Position numbers and translations under genes: made by a program. From positions 1 to 59,972 of the forward strand of contig JAIXZA010000092.1 of assembly GCA_027489965.1 (NCBI GenBank): a DNA stretch of 59,972 bases. Reading direction: 5' to 3'. The notes under the pieces were generated by a model, which had not been told where the DNA came from, did no database searches, and saw nothing but the letters and a program-made list of their open reading frames with translations. Shown here in pieces: positions 35,020-43,885 of the stretch (positions are counted from its first letter, which is position 1; every line of letters begins with the position of its first letter). The DNA is from Verrucomicrobiaceae bacterium. Its GTDB lineage: Bacteria; Verrucomicrobiota; Verrucomicrobiia; Verrucomicrobiales; Verrucomicrobiaceae.

Positions 35020-37488
35020 TTACTGTGCTTCATTCACGGTCGCATCAGTTGCCGAGCCAACGAGTTTGATGACTTGGCCGCCATTGGATTGATTTGGCGC
35101 AGGCGGTGTTGCCTGAACTGGTTGCGGGGCTGGTTTTGGCGTGACTTGGCCTTGCTTGAACTTCGCAATCTCTTCTGCAGACGGCATGATGGCTTTGCGA
35201 ATGATAACTGGATTTGGCACCGTGACTGGAGCTGGCGGAGTTATCGGTACAGCGCTTGCAGGTGGATTTGGCTTCGCTGGTGCAGGAGGTGTGCTGACCA
35301 TCGTGCTTGGTGTTTCCTTCTTGGGAGCTTCTTTGGGTGGCTCCGTTTTGGCTAAGGTTGTTTTTTGTGGCTCGGCTGCTTTTGGCTCGGGCATGACCGG
35401 AGGGTTTACCTTTGCGGCTACATCCACATTCGCGGGCTCGGATGCTATGGGCGGGGTGTTTGTCACCTTTGGGGTGACAACTGGCTCCGTTGGTTTGATT
35501 CCCGGCGCTGTGATGGGTTTTTCGGTCTGTGTGTTGAGAGATGGGATGGCGAGATCGCTGGTCGATGGCGCACTAGGACGAGAACTCAGCCACCAGGCGA
35601 GCATGCCGAAAATCACGACGGCAGCCGCAGCCCAAACTGGCCAAGCCGATTGACGTTTGTTTGAGCGCTGGTCGAATTCATGGGCATGAAGTCTACGGGA
35701 GATCGGGCTGACATCGTCATGCTCCTCAAACATAGTGGATTCATCATCGTCAAAATCTGAAACGCTGCCAACGCTTTCCATCTCTTCCAGAGCAACATTA
35801 CTGCCACGTAATCTAGTGGCCAGATCGCTTGTGGCCGGGGCTGCTAGGAGAGCATCAAAACGCTCTAAAAACTCGCTAGGACTTGGCGTGTCGCCGTTCT
35901 GATTGGCAATCTCCAAGGTCTGACGAATGTACAGGCTGAGTGATTCTGGAATCGTTTCCGGGAAGGCTGAAGCTTCCCTTGGATTCCTTTCTCCCGTCAG
36001 CAAGTAGGCGGCTAAAGCAACAAAAGAGCGGTGTCTGTGCTCGCGATCTTTTTGATGAGCTCCTTCGTAGGCTGATGAATCAGGTGTTTCAACAAGAGGA
36101 GCCTCGTAAAGATGGCGCATCGTGAGATGGGCACGCACTTTGACTAAAAAGGGCGGCCAAGCGTCGATACGCTTTTGCAAAAGACGATCCAATTCACGGG
36201 CTTGCAGTCCACCACCTTTGCCAACTTTCAAAAAGATGTTTGAAGGGTGCAGATCAATTTTATCAACGGAGCAGTCTAATGCCTGATCAAGCGCCGAGCG
36301 AGTCTGCCGTAGCAGGATGGATACCTCAGCAGGATTCAGGGTTAAACGATCCATGAGTAGCCGACTCAGGGTGAATCCTGGATCACGCTCTTCTGTTAAA
36401 AAGCTCCACTCATTGCTCTCCCATAGGCTGAGGCTGCGGAGAATGTGCGGGTGCTTGTCTGGACTGAAGCGCCAGCTTTGAAGAGGGACGGCATCGTAGT
36501 TTGCCTTCTCGATTAATCTGGAAGGTGGAAGCAGGTGAACGGTGATGGGCTGATCGTTTTTGACGCTCAGACAAGGAATGGCAAACGGGTATTGGCGGGT
36601 ATTGTCTTCTTCTGCAATGCGGAAGCGGTTGCCAAGAATTTTCTCCACAGAAACACCATCCAACAATAAACTTTGCAATTGTGAATGCGGCTGCAGCGTG
36701 GTGGTGGCCAGTAATTGCTTGCGAGCTGTGCGCATCTGAATGCTGCTGACTTGAGCGCTGTGAGCTTCTTTGATGTCTTCACGCAACCTTTCCAGCGAGT
36801 TAGGCGCATTGCCCCTTTCTGTCAGCGCTGCACGCACGGTCGTGCGCAGATTGCCTGGCAGGGAAGTCATGGTTGGAAAGCGGTCAGGGTTTTCTCCCGC
36901 ATACACCTGTCCTGTGAGCATGAGGAAAAGAACCTCACAAATTTGCTGCACTTGGTAGGCTGCGTCAGTCTCTTGGTTTTCCGGTAAAGATAGACCAAAG
37001 TCACAGACGCGGAGCTGGAGGAAGGTGTCCTCGATCGCTGTGATCATGACCTTATCAAACTGCAATTGCAGAGGCAGTGATTGCCTCCGCAGCGTGTTTG
37101 TCACGTCGTTTAAAAGATTCAGAAGAAGTGAATAGACCGTGGCTGGTGGAAGAGCTCCACGACGCTGAATGTAGTCAGCCAGAAACTCTCCGTCATTCAG
37201 ATTGCTCGTGTAATAGATCAATCCCTGATCTTCACCCGATTCCAGAATGCTCATGAAGCTCCCGGACTTAAACTGCATCGCCTGCCTGATCCGATCCATG
37301 GCGATACGCCGATCATTCCCAAGAAGAGGTCTGCCTGCGCTGAGAACATGTAGCTCGACCAGCCTACCAATTTGTGTGTCAAAGGCGAGAAACACCATTT
37401 CTTCAGCTGAACGCACAACGCGCACCGGCTCGCCCGAAGCACGGCGGGCGATGGTGAGGTGTCCGAAGCTTTCGAGATCAGCGGCCAT
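35020..37488 (-). CDS. Tandem pseudokinase-like membrane protein
   Basis: 822 residues. Two kinase-like regions are degenerate. The first (about 1-240) keeps CDFGLSLPE (DFG 163-165) and a helical C-lobe with QQICEVLFLMLTG, but its catalytic-loop region (LQLQFDKVMI) lacks HRD. The second (about 280-550) keeps DLHPSNIFL (412-420), matching HRDLKPSNIL, but no DFG is evident. Neither has a clear G-loop or VAIK lysine. A transmembrane helix (615-634) is followed by a Pro/Lys/Ala-rich tail of about 185 residues. The organisation suggests a non-catalytic sensor or scaffold. It is divergent from the MFS gene, with 285 bp between starts that are AT-rich. The kinase relationship is inferred. Confidence 0.6.
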   Translation of the reverse strand: MAADLESFGHLTIARRASGEPVRVVRSAEEMVFLAFDTQIGRLVELHVLSAGRPLLGNDRRIAMDRIRQAMQFKSGSFMSILESGEDQGLIYYTSNLNDGEFLADYIQRRGALPPATVYSLLLNLLNDVTNTLRRQSLPLQLQFDKVMITAIEDTFLQLRVCDFGLSLPENQETDAAYQVQQICEVLFLMLTGQVYAGENPDRFPTMTSLPGNLRTTVRAALTERGNAPNSLERLREDIKEAHSAQVSSIQMRTARKQLLATTTLQPHSQLQSLLLDGVSVEKILGNRFRIAEEDNTRQYPFAIPCLSVKNDQPITVHLLPPSRLIEKANYDAVPLQSWRFSPDKHPHILRSLSLWESNEWSFLTEERDPGFTLSRLLMDRLTLNPAEVSILLRQTRSALDQALDCSVDKIDLHPSNIFLKVGKGGGLQARELDRLLQKRIDAWPPFLVKVRAHLTMRHLYEAPLVETPDSSAYEGAHQKDREHRHRSFVALAAYLLTGERNPREASAFPETIPESLSLYIRQTLEIANQNGDTPSPSEFLERFDALLAAPATSDLATRLRGSNVALEEMESVGSVSDFDDDESTMFEEHDDVSPISRRLHAHEFDQRSNKRQSAWPVWAAAAVVIFGMLAWWLSSRPSAPSTSDLAIPSLNTQTEKPITAPGIKPTEPVVTPKVTNTPPIASEPANVDVAAKVNPPVMPEPKAAEPQKTTLAKTEPPKEAPKKETPSTMVSTPPAPAKPNPPASAVPITPPAPVTVPNPVIIRKAIMPSAEEIAKFKQGQVTPKPAPQPVQATPPAPNQSNGGQVIKLVGSATDATVNEAQ

Positions 37489-37773
37489 TGAGTGTGTTAT
37501 TTAAGCTTGAAGTATGCCGTAAGAACCGGTTCGAAGACCAGCCGATTCTTTCGTCTTGTTTCATTTTCGAGTCTGATTCTAATACTTGGGGCGCAATAAT
37601 GCAAAGTTATTCTTGAAAATACAGTAATTTTACAATTGAGGATATTGAATCTATATGAAGATTATACTGAGATTGATGGTTGTAGTCAATGCCTTCTTGA
37701 ATAAGTTGGGGTCAAATAGCGATTATTGCGGGCTTGCCATTCCTGTTCTAATCATCAAATCTTTAAGTTATTC

Positions 37774-39033
37774 ATGTCATCTCCTGCCATTCAGCCCGAA
37801 GTCACCCGTCTCCGCGATCTTTCGCCTCATCAAGTTCGCTCAGGTATCGCAGCTTGGTTGGGCTGGCTGTTTGATGGATTAGACATGCATCTGTACACCT
37901 TGGTAGCGACCGCTTTTGTGGCGCAGCTCATGGTATTGCCTGAGAGTGATCCTTCGGTTGGGCAGCATGGAGCCATCATTCAGGCTGCTTTTCTGGTTGG
38001 GTGGGCATTGGGTGGGGCGTTTTTTGGTCGTGTAGGGGATGTGCTCGGGCGCAGCCGAACGCTGACTCTCACGATTCTTACCTATGCCTGCTTCACCGGC
38101 TTGTCTTTCTTTGCTCAAACTTGGTGGCATCTGATGATTTTCCGCTTCCTCGCGGCGCTTGGCATTGGTGGCGAGTGGGCCGTAGGGGCTTCCTTACTTT
38201 CTGAGACTTGGCCTAAAAAATGGCGTCCCTGGGTGGCGGCTACGCTGCAATCAGCCGTGAACTGCGGTGTCTTGCTGGCTTGTTTTGCTGGTTGGCTGCT
38301 AGCTGGACATGAGCCGCGCAATATTTTCCTCATTGGTGTGCTACCTGCCTTCATTACACTTTGGATTCGCAAAGCCGTACCTGAGACGGAGACTTGGGAA
38401 AAGGCCCGTGAAGGACAACCGGTGCCGCGAATCAGCGATCTCTTCGGCCCAGCGGTGCGTGGGGTGACTTGGCGGGTGATGATCATCTGTGCAGTCTCGC
38501 TGACGGCCCATTGGACCTTTCTTTTTTGGCAGCAGAAACATGTGCTGAGTCTGCCTGAGATCGCTACTCTATCTAAAGAAGGTAAAGACGGTGCTCTGGT
38601 GACCGCGCTGATGTGGATCATGCTGGGGAGTCTGATCGGTAACTACATCGCGGGAGCTTTGGCCAAGTGGCTGGGCTATCGAAAAGCCATCGTGGGGATG
38701 ATGCTTGCTTACTTCATCATCATGTATGTTTCCTTCTCGAAGCCTTGGGATTGGGAGACAACGAAGGTTCAATTTGCCATTATTGGTGCCTGCCAAGGTG
38801 TGTTTGGCCTCTTCACCATGTGTCTGCCACCACTTTTTCCTGTCCTGTTACGCACCACTGGTTCAGGTTTTTGTTACAATATCGGACGCATCGTCGCGGC
38901 TGCTGGCACGGTGTTCTTTGGGATCTTTGTCAAGGTAGGCGATTACCGCGAAGCTTTATTGTATGCGGGCTTTCTCTTCATTCCAGCCACCTTGGTCTCG
39001 ATGATGTTGCCTCTCGAAAAAGAGGAGCCTTGA
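37774..39033 (+). CDS. Major facilitator superfamily transporter
   Basis: 419 residues from the ATG at 37774. Twelve hydrophobic helices can be traced. The MFS signature GRVGDVLGRSRTL lies in the loop after TM2, and a conserved GGEWAVGASLLSETWPKKWR sits at TM4-5, which resembles the AAHS/metabolite:H+ symporter groups that carry sugars or aromatic acids. The substrate is unknown. It diverges from the pseudokinase gene across an AT-rich gap and abuts a small minus-strand membrane gene. Confidence 0.92.
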   Translation: MSSPAIQPEVTRLRDLSPHQVRSGIAAWLGWLFDGLDMHLYTLVATAFVAQLMVLPESDPSVGQHGAIIQAAFLVGWALGGAFFGRVGDVLGRSRTLTLTILTYACFTGLSFFAQTWWHLMIFRFLAALGIGGEWAVGASLLSETWPKKWRPWVAATLQSAVNCGVLLACFAGWLLAGHEPRNIFLIGVLPAFITLWIRKAVPETETWEKAREGQPVPRISDLFGPAVRGVTWRVMIICAVSLTAHWTFLFWQQKHVLSLPEIATLSKEGKDGALVTALMWIMLGSLIGNYIAGALAKWLGYRKAIVGMMLAYFIIMYVSFSKPWDWETTKVQFAIIGACQGVFGLFTMCLPPLFPVLLRTTGSGFCYNIGRIVAAAGTVFFGIFVKVGDYREALLYAGFLFIPATLVSMMLPLEKEEP

Positions 39034-39279
39034 TTAAAGTGGCTTGGATTGCACGCGCACCCGGCCCTCTTCTTGAGTTTCAGAGGCACTCGGAGCCTGC
39101 AGGATGGCGACTAGGTTTGAGGCCAAAAGATAGATGAGCGCTGAGCCCAGGGCACCGCCGATGGCAATGAGTCGGCGCTGCACGATGTTTTCAGAAGATA
39201 TCATCGTGTAGATCCGCAGACAGATCAGTGCCCATAAGATCGTGAGAACGGGCGCGACGACGGGGAGATAAGTTTCCAT
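39034..39279 (-). CDS. Small membrane protein of unknown function
   Basis: 81 residues with two hydrophobic stretches (about 5-25 and 36-58) joined by a short basic loop (SSENIVQRRL). The C-terminal 20 residues are polar. There is no recognised family. It ends one base from the MFS stop and starts 60 bp downstream of the toroid-like gene's stop on the same strand. The coding call rests on its clean membrane profile and the absence of an opposing gene. Confidence 0.5.
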   Translation of the reverse strand: METYLPVVAPVLTILWALICLRIYTMISSENIVQRRLIAIGGALGSALIYLLASNLVAILQAPSASETQEEGRVRVQSKPL

Positions 39280-39339
39280 GAATAGAGGCTAGCTCTAGAG
39301 GGAGGTGTTCGTCATGTGGTTTTTGAGATTTACAATCTC

Positions 39340-40746
39340 TCACGGCACATGAGGCACCGCGGCGAGCTGATTTGGCTGAGCGCCCATTTTGACATTCTTG
39401 CCGTCGGTACACTTTTCGATCAGAGAGCTGGCCATCGCTGAAACGGCGGTTTTGAGCCTCGTATCCTCTGGGTAGAGTCTGGAAAGAGTCAGCAACTCAG
39501 GCAGGGCCTCAACGGTGATGCCCATGGCATCGAATTCATCCAGCAGCGCTTTGATGGCGGGCTTGGCTACAGCATCGACTTCAGCCCGTTCTTCTTTGAC
39601 CACGCTCCCGAGATCTCCAAGAGCGCGAAGAATGATGATGTGGTAAACGGTGCGTGCATTGTGGGCATCCATCCAACGGCCATTGGGTGCCTGACCTGGG
39701 GCCACACCGACTCGGAATTTATGCAGGGCAGCTTTCAAAAAGCGCTCATCCCGAGAATGGCGATAGGCATCGGCCAGAAGGCTGATGGAAAAGGCATTGT
39801 AATTGAAGTTGGGGCAGCATTTCTGTTTCAGTGCCCATTCTGCGGCTTTCATGCCAGCGGCAGCCCAGGATTCATTTTTAAACACAGCGCCTGCTTTGAG
39901 CAAAGCGGTGCCACAGACTCCGGTATCAAATTGAGATCCGCCCTCGGGGTCGGCGGTGATAAGCCAGCCATCTTTCACCTCCACTTTGCCGGCGTCGAGT
40001 TGACGATTGATCATGTCACCGAAGCGGATGTTTTTTCCGCGTAGGTCAGGGAAGGGGAGATGTCCCTCGGGTTGCTGAAGCCTGATGAGGATCTTGGCGC
40101 AGCCCTCGGCTAATCGCTGCAAGTCGGCCAGTTCGGATGGATCATGCTTTTGCACGAAGGGCTGGATGTCGGCACAGGCATTCAGAACGTAGCCATAAAG
40201 TCGCACCATTTGATCTGGAAGCGGCCTGCCCTCCATGAGCCGTTTGATCGGACTGCCCAGGCTCTTAATCGTGTCGAGAAAGAGCTTCGTAGACTCTGCT
40301 TCAGTAAGGCTCGTTCCCTTTGGCTTTCTGCCCATGCGGCGACCATCTGGCAGACCTGCTTGATTGCCTAAAACGCTGAGCATTGCCTGCGTCGCTAATT
40401 TCACTTGGGCTGCGTCATCGCTTGCCATGGCCTCTTGCAGTTGCTGTCCGAGAAGTTGCTTTTTTTCCAGGATCTCGGGTGTGGGGTGAAATAAAGGCTG
40501 TCCCGCCATGGACCAGCCGCCGGCATCGATACCGACTTTAGTTTCTAGCTCTTTTAACTGGGGCTCAGCATCACTGGGGAGAGCTTCTTTAAATTGACGT
40601 CCCAAAGTTTCGACCTGAGTGACGAGTCCACGATCATTGTGTTCTCGGGCAATCTGTAAGGCCATTATTAAACGAGCTTCTGCGTCATTCGGAGTGAGGG
40701 CCCCAGCAAGGTGAGTCAAACTGAGCCAAAAGAGAAGGGCGCGCAT
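39340..40746 (-). CDS. Secreted helical toroid-like protein
   Basis: 468 residues with a short signal peptide (MRALLFWLSLTHLAGA). The middle and C-terminal parts show repeated helices resembling an alpha/alpha toroid: FDTGVCGTALLKAGAVFKNESWAAAGMKAAEWALKQ, then ISLLADAYRHSRDERFLKAALHKFRVGV and DAHNARTVYHIIILRALGDLG. This pattern occurs in glycan-processing and lyase proteins, but no catalytic motif was identified. It begins 4 bp after the Spy-like gene's stop and is the last gene of an ECF-sigma operon. Function is not known. Confidence 0.65.
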   Translation of the reverse strand: MRALLFWLSLTHLAGALTPNDAEARLIMALQIAREHNDRGLVTQVETLGRQFKEALPSDAEPQLKELETKVGIDAGGWSMAGQPLFHPTPEILEKKQLLGQQLQEAMASDDAAQVKLATQAMLSVLGNQAGLPDGRRMGRKPKGTSLTEAESTKLFLDTIKSLGSPIKRLMEGRPLPDQMVRLYGYVLNACADIQPFVQKHDPSELADLQRLAEGCAKILIRLQQPEGHLPFPDLRGKNIRFGDMINRQLDAGKVEVKDGWLITADPEGGSQFDTGVCGTALLKAGAVFKNESWAAAGMKAAEWALKQKCCPNFNYNAFSISLLADAYRHSRDERFLKAALHKFRVGVAPGQAPNGRWMDAHNARTVYHIIILRALGDLGSVVKEERAEVDAVAKPAIKALLDEFDAMGITVEALPELLTLSRLYPEDTRLKTAVSAMASSLIEKCTDGKNVKMGAQPNQLAAVPHVP

Positions 40747-40750
40747 TTGA

Positions 40751-41587
40751 CTATCGATGGGAAAGCTTTTTTTCGCCCCAGGTCAGGATGCGTCCGACTA
40801 GCTCGGCATCTTGAGCTTCCTTGGCTTCTTCGAGCGCTTTTTTAGCCTGAATGAATTGACGTATAAGAGGCAATGAAATGATGGATTCTGCCCCTGCCTG
40901 CACGTCGGTTAAGCGCTGTTTCAGGACTTCGAGATCTACATTGCCAGGCTCTTCTTGGCTAAAATCTAAGGATTCGGTGGACTCGCGTTCATCCACGCCG
41001 CTTTCAGCGATAAGCTTGTCGAGTTCTTCATCTGCCTCGGACCATTGACCTTGACGAATCAGAGCTTCGATTTCGCCGCCCCGTTTTGTCATGGCTTGAG
41101 TGGCTTTGATCCCCAGGGAATCCACTGCGGCTCGCAGTTTGCCAACTTTGTCCCGCACTCTTGGTTCTACATCAGATTTTTTAGCCAGCTTTACTGGAGC
41201 CAATTGCATGGCCTTTTTCTGCTGCTCAGGACTCATGCAGTCACGTAATTGGATCAGGGTTCGTAGTTGCAGCTGTTTCACGGGGGCCTCTGCCTCCAAA
41301 AGCTGAGTGAGCGCCTTGCTGGCAGCGTCTGCACTAGTTTCACGATTTTTGAGTGATTCATTGAAGGCTTTCTGTGTTTCCTGGACGGCCTTTTCCAGAG
41401 GTTCAGCGGTTACCCGTGCTTCGTTGACGATGCTGAGCATTTTTGATTCTTGTTCCGAGGTCAGTTCAAGTTCAGCTCGGAGCTTGGCAATCGTCTCTGG
41501 CATAATCAGGCCATGCTGAAGCCAGCTTTCAGGCCCGGCATGGGCTGTCAGTGTCAGTGCAATGAATGAGAGAAGGAAGGGTTTCAT
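40751..41587 (-). CDS. Spy/CpxP-like LTXXQ periplasmic protein
   Basis: 278 residues with a signal peptide (MKPFLLSFIALTLTAHA). It is a mostly helical protein with LTSEQESK (about 42-49) and MSPEQQKKA motifs, both of the LTXXQ class found in CpxP/Spy chaperones and heavy-metal resistance proteins. These bind unfolded proteins in the periplasm and often report envelope stress. It overlaps the upstream anti-sigma gene as ATGA (41584-41587) and sits 4 bp before the toroid gene. The role in stress signalling is inferred from operon position. Confidence 0.72.
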   Translation of the reverse strand: MKPFLLSFIALTLTAHAGPESWLQHGLIMPETIAKLRAELELTSEQESKMLSIVNEARVTAEPLEKAVQETQKAFNESLKNRETSADAASKALTQLLEAEAPVKQLQLRTLIQLRDCMSPEQQKKAMQLAPVKLAKKSDVEPRVRDKVGKLRAAVDSLGIKATQAMTKRGGEIEALIRQGQWSEADEELDKLIAESGVDERESTESLDFSQEEPGNVDLEVLKQRLTDVQAGAESIISLPLIRQFIQAKKALEEAKEAQDAELVGRILTWGEKKLSHR

Positions 41588-41922
41588 GGAAGTTGCAGTG
41601 TTAGATAAGCTGGAAGAAGGAAATTGCTGGGCGTGGATGGGCTGTCGTCTAGATTGGCAAAAAGTGGCTCGGACGGTGAATCGAAGAGGGCTGGAAGTGC
41701 GGTGACGAGATTGGGTTCCCTTTCATGGTGGAAAAGGGTGATGCTCAGAATCAGGCATGCGGCAGCAGCGGTGGTCATCATCAGCCAGTTCATGATGGCA
41801 TGGCGCGGAGGCTGGATCGGAGCTTCAATCTGACGTGGATTCCAGGCTGGGGCCTGTTCTCGATCTGCCCTGCGCAGAGCGGCAAAGCGCGACTTTAGGT
41901 CTGGATTGCTTTCAGGATTCAT
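41584..41922 (-). CDS. Candidate anti-sigma factor (single-span membrane protein)
   Basis: 112 residues: a short polar N-terminus (1-40), one membrane helix (about 43-64, IMNWLMMTTAAAACLILSITLF) and a short outer segment. It overlaps the ECF sigma gene by 11 bp and the Spy-like gene by 4 bp. A short protein encoded right behind an ECF sigma, with one span, is typical of an anti-sigma factor, but no ZAS zinc motif is visible, so this is an inference from context. Confidence 0.55.
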   Translation of the reverse strand: MNPESNPDLKSRFAALRRADREQAPAWNPRQIEAPIQPPRHAIMNWLMMTTAAAACLILSITLFHHEREPNLVTALPALFDSPSEPLFANLDDSPSTPSNFLLPAYLTLQLP

Positions 41923-42436
41923 GTTGAGAAATGGGGGTTAAGAGACTGCGCAGGCGTGCTTTTCCTCGTTCATAATGCTGGCGCACGGAGCCTAGGCTGA
42001 TTTTCATGATGATTGAGGCCTCGTTCAAAGTGAGGTCCTGATAAAAAACGAGATGCAGCACCTCTGACTGACGGGCCGGAAGCTGGCAGAGGCAGTCGCG
42101 TAACTGCTGTGTCTGTTCGTCTAGCTGCATCTGCTCTGATGGACATGGCTGAGTGTCCTGACTGTCTCCACTGAACTGTCGTATCAGCTTTCCCACCAAG
42201 GACTCGCGATAGCGTAGTCGGCGGAATTCTTCGTGAGCGGTGTATCGAATCACACCAAACCACCAAGTCTTGAAACTGGAACTGCCAGAGTGTGAAGTGC
42301 GGCCGGTGGCTAGTTTGAGATAAGCGTTCTGTAAAACATCCTCTGCCCGCGAATGATCGCCTGCACAGCAATGCAGCGCCCAACCAAAGGCGTCGGGGTG
42401 TAGGGATTCGAGTTGGTCGGCAATTTCGCGCTCCAT
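41912..42436 (-). CDS. ECF-type RNA polymerase sigma factor
   Basis: 174 residues. Region 2 contains RAEDVLQNAYLKLATG and KTWWFGVIRYTAHEEFRRLRY; region 4 has LPARQSEVLHLVFYQDLTLNEASIIMKISLGSVRQHYERGKARLR, the usual HTH of an ECF sigma. It is the first gene of a tightly packed operon (sigma, candidate anti-sigma, Spy-like, toroid), so it probably autoregulates an envelope-stress response. It is divergent from the 3D-domain lipoprotein, with 225 bp between starts. Confidence 0.93.
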   Translation of the reverse strand: MEREIADQLESLHPDAFGWALHCCAGDHSRAEDVLQNAYLKLATGRTSHSGSSSFKTWWFGVIRYTAHEEFRRLRYRESLVGKLIRQFSGDSQDTQPCPSEQMQLDEQTQQLRDCLCQLPARQSEVLHLVFYQDLTLNEASIIMKISLGSVRQHYERGKARLRSLLTPISQHES

Positions 42437-42661
42437 TCATTTCCCCGTGAGTGATCTGGGGCGCTGTATTGTATGACAGCCGTAGATTTTTTATCTTAAT
42501 TACTTTTAAAGCGATTGGGAATTGGATCGTTTCCTGCTGAAGATGAGGCTGAAACTGCGATTGCTCACCCCATGGCAAAATCCGTGATTGCAATTTGGAG
42601 CCCAATGCCCAACAATGAACACGACTCCGAGTAATTGTTGAAATTCAATATCTCTTAAAGA

Positions 42662-43153
42662 ATGACTCCAAAAATTTCCTTCCTCTTTGTTAGCGCCATT
42701 TGCGTTCTCCTGAGTTCATGTGCCAGCTCCTTTGGAGGACGGGCCATCTCGTCGAAAGGTACCCGCATTACTTCGGTCCGCACGACGGCTTACACGCACA
42801 GTGAATCCGACCACATTGTTTATGGCGCACGCACAGCGGTGGGCACTCCCTTAAAGTATGGCATGGTCCGCAGTGCGGCTGCAGATTGGTCTGTTTTCCC
42901 AGTGGGAACGATTTTCCAAATCGAAGGTACGCCTCACATCTATCAAGTGGACGACTATGGCTCTGCTCTCGTCGGGACAAACACGATCGATATCTACCAG
43001 CCAAGCAAAAGCCAGATGAACGCCTGGGGTGTCAAGAACGTCAATATCCGCGTTCTCAAATGGGGCTCATTCTCCAAGAGCGTGGCCATCATGAAGGAGC
43101 GCCAAGGCTACGGCCATGTTCGGAACATGGTGAACCGTATTCAGCGTAGCTAG
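42662..43153 (+). CDS. 3D-domain lipoprotein
   Basis: 163 residues. The signal peptide ends in the lipobox LLSSC (C20). The 3D domain (three conserved aspartates) is visible as AADWSVFPVGTIFQI (D75), VDDYG (D97, D98) and TIDIY (D110), followed by WGVKNVNIRVLKWG. The 3D domain occurs in MltA lytic transglycosylases and resuscitation-promoting factors acting on peptidoglycan. Here the domain stands nearly alone. It starts 225 bp from the ECF sigma gene start, with nth 12 bp after its stop. Confidence 0.82.
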   Translation: MTPKISFLFVSAICVLLSSCASSFGGRAISSKGTRITSVRTTAYTHSESDHIVYGARTAVGTPLKYGMVRSAAADWSVFPVGTIFQIEGTPHIYQVDDYGSALVGTNTIDIYQPSKSQMNAWGVKNVNIRVLKWGSFSKSVAIMKERQGYGHVRNMVNRIQRS

Positions 43154-43165
43154 TCTTGGCCTTTT

Positions 43166-43822
43166 GTGACAAAGTCTGAGCGCGTCAGCTATATCCTTCA
43201 TCGGCTAGAGGAGCTCTATCCAGAAACTCCGGTGCCGTTGGATCACAGCGATCCCTTTACCTTGCTGATTGCCGTTTTGTTGTCGGCCCAATGCACCGAT
43301 GTGCGAGTAAATCAGATCACGCCAAAGCTGTTTGGTGAATTAGGTGGAACGCCACAAGCACTTGCTGTCCAGCCTGTGGCTAAAATCGAAGCTATCGTCA
43401 AACCTTGTGGACTAGGCCCTCAGAAAGCCAAGGCGATCCAGAAGCTTTCACAAATTCTCCTCGATCAGCATGGCGGGCAGGTGCCTTGTGATCTTGCTGC
43501 TTTAGAAGAGCTTCCCGGAGTCGGCCATAAGACCGCGCAAGTCGTCATGGCACAGTCCTTTGGCGTGCCGTCTTTTCCGGTCGATACTCATATTCATCGC
43601 CTAGCTCAGCGTTGGAAGCTGACCGATGGGAAAAATGTCACGCAAACCGAGCGTGATCTGAAGCGCCTTTTCCCTGAAGATTCCTGGAACAAACTGCACC
43701 TTCAGATCATCTTCTATGGTCGCGAGTTCTGCTCAGCTCGCGGCTGCGACGGCACCGTCTGTGAGATCTGCACCACCCTTTTTCCTGAGCGGAAACGTGC
43801 TCTTAAAACGAAGAAGGCTTGA
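43166..43822 (+). CDS. nth: Endonuclease III (DNA glycosylase/AP lyase)
   Basis: 218 residues from the GTG at 43166. The HhH motif ELPGVGHKTA has the catalytic lysine K122, and FPVDTHIHRLA contains the catalytic D140. It removes oxidised pyrimidines in base excision repair. The C-terminal iron-sulphur loop has four cysteines, C189, C194, C199 and C202, spaced C-X4-C-X4-C-X2-C and not the canonical C-X6-C-X2-C-X5-C, so cluster binding may differ. It lies 12 bp after the 3D-domain gene. Overall identification is firm. Confidence 0.9.
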   Translation: MTKSERVSYILHRLEELYPETPVPLDHSDPFTLLIAVLLSAQCTDVRVNQITPKLFGELGGTPQALAVQPVAKIEAIVKPCGLGPQKAKAIQKLSQILLDQHGGQVPCDLAALEELPGVGHKTAQVVMAQSFGVPSFPVDTHIHRLAQRWKLTDGKNVTQTERDLKRLFPEDSWNKLHLQIIFYGREFCSARGCDGTVCEICTTLFPERKRALKTKKA

Positions 43823-43885
43823 GTTTGCTTCCCATACAGCTAGCGGAGACGTAACCCAGATTCCCTAGCTCACTTTTTCCCCACT

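Noticed and set aside
37520..37545. GGTTCGA-containing stretch resembling a tRNA T loop
   Set aside because: No acceptor, D or anticodon arms can be folded around it.
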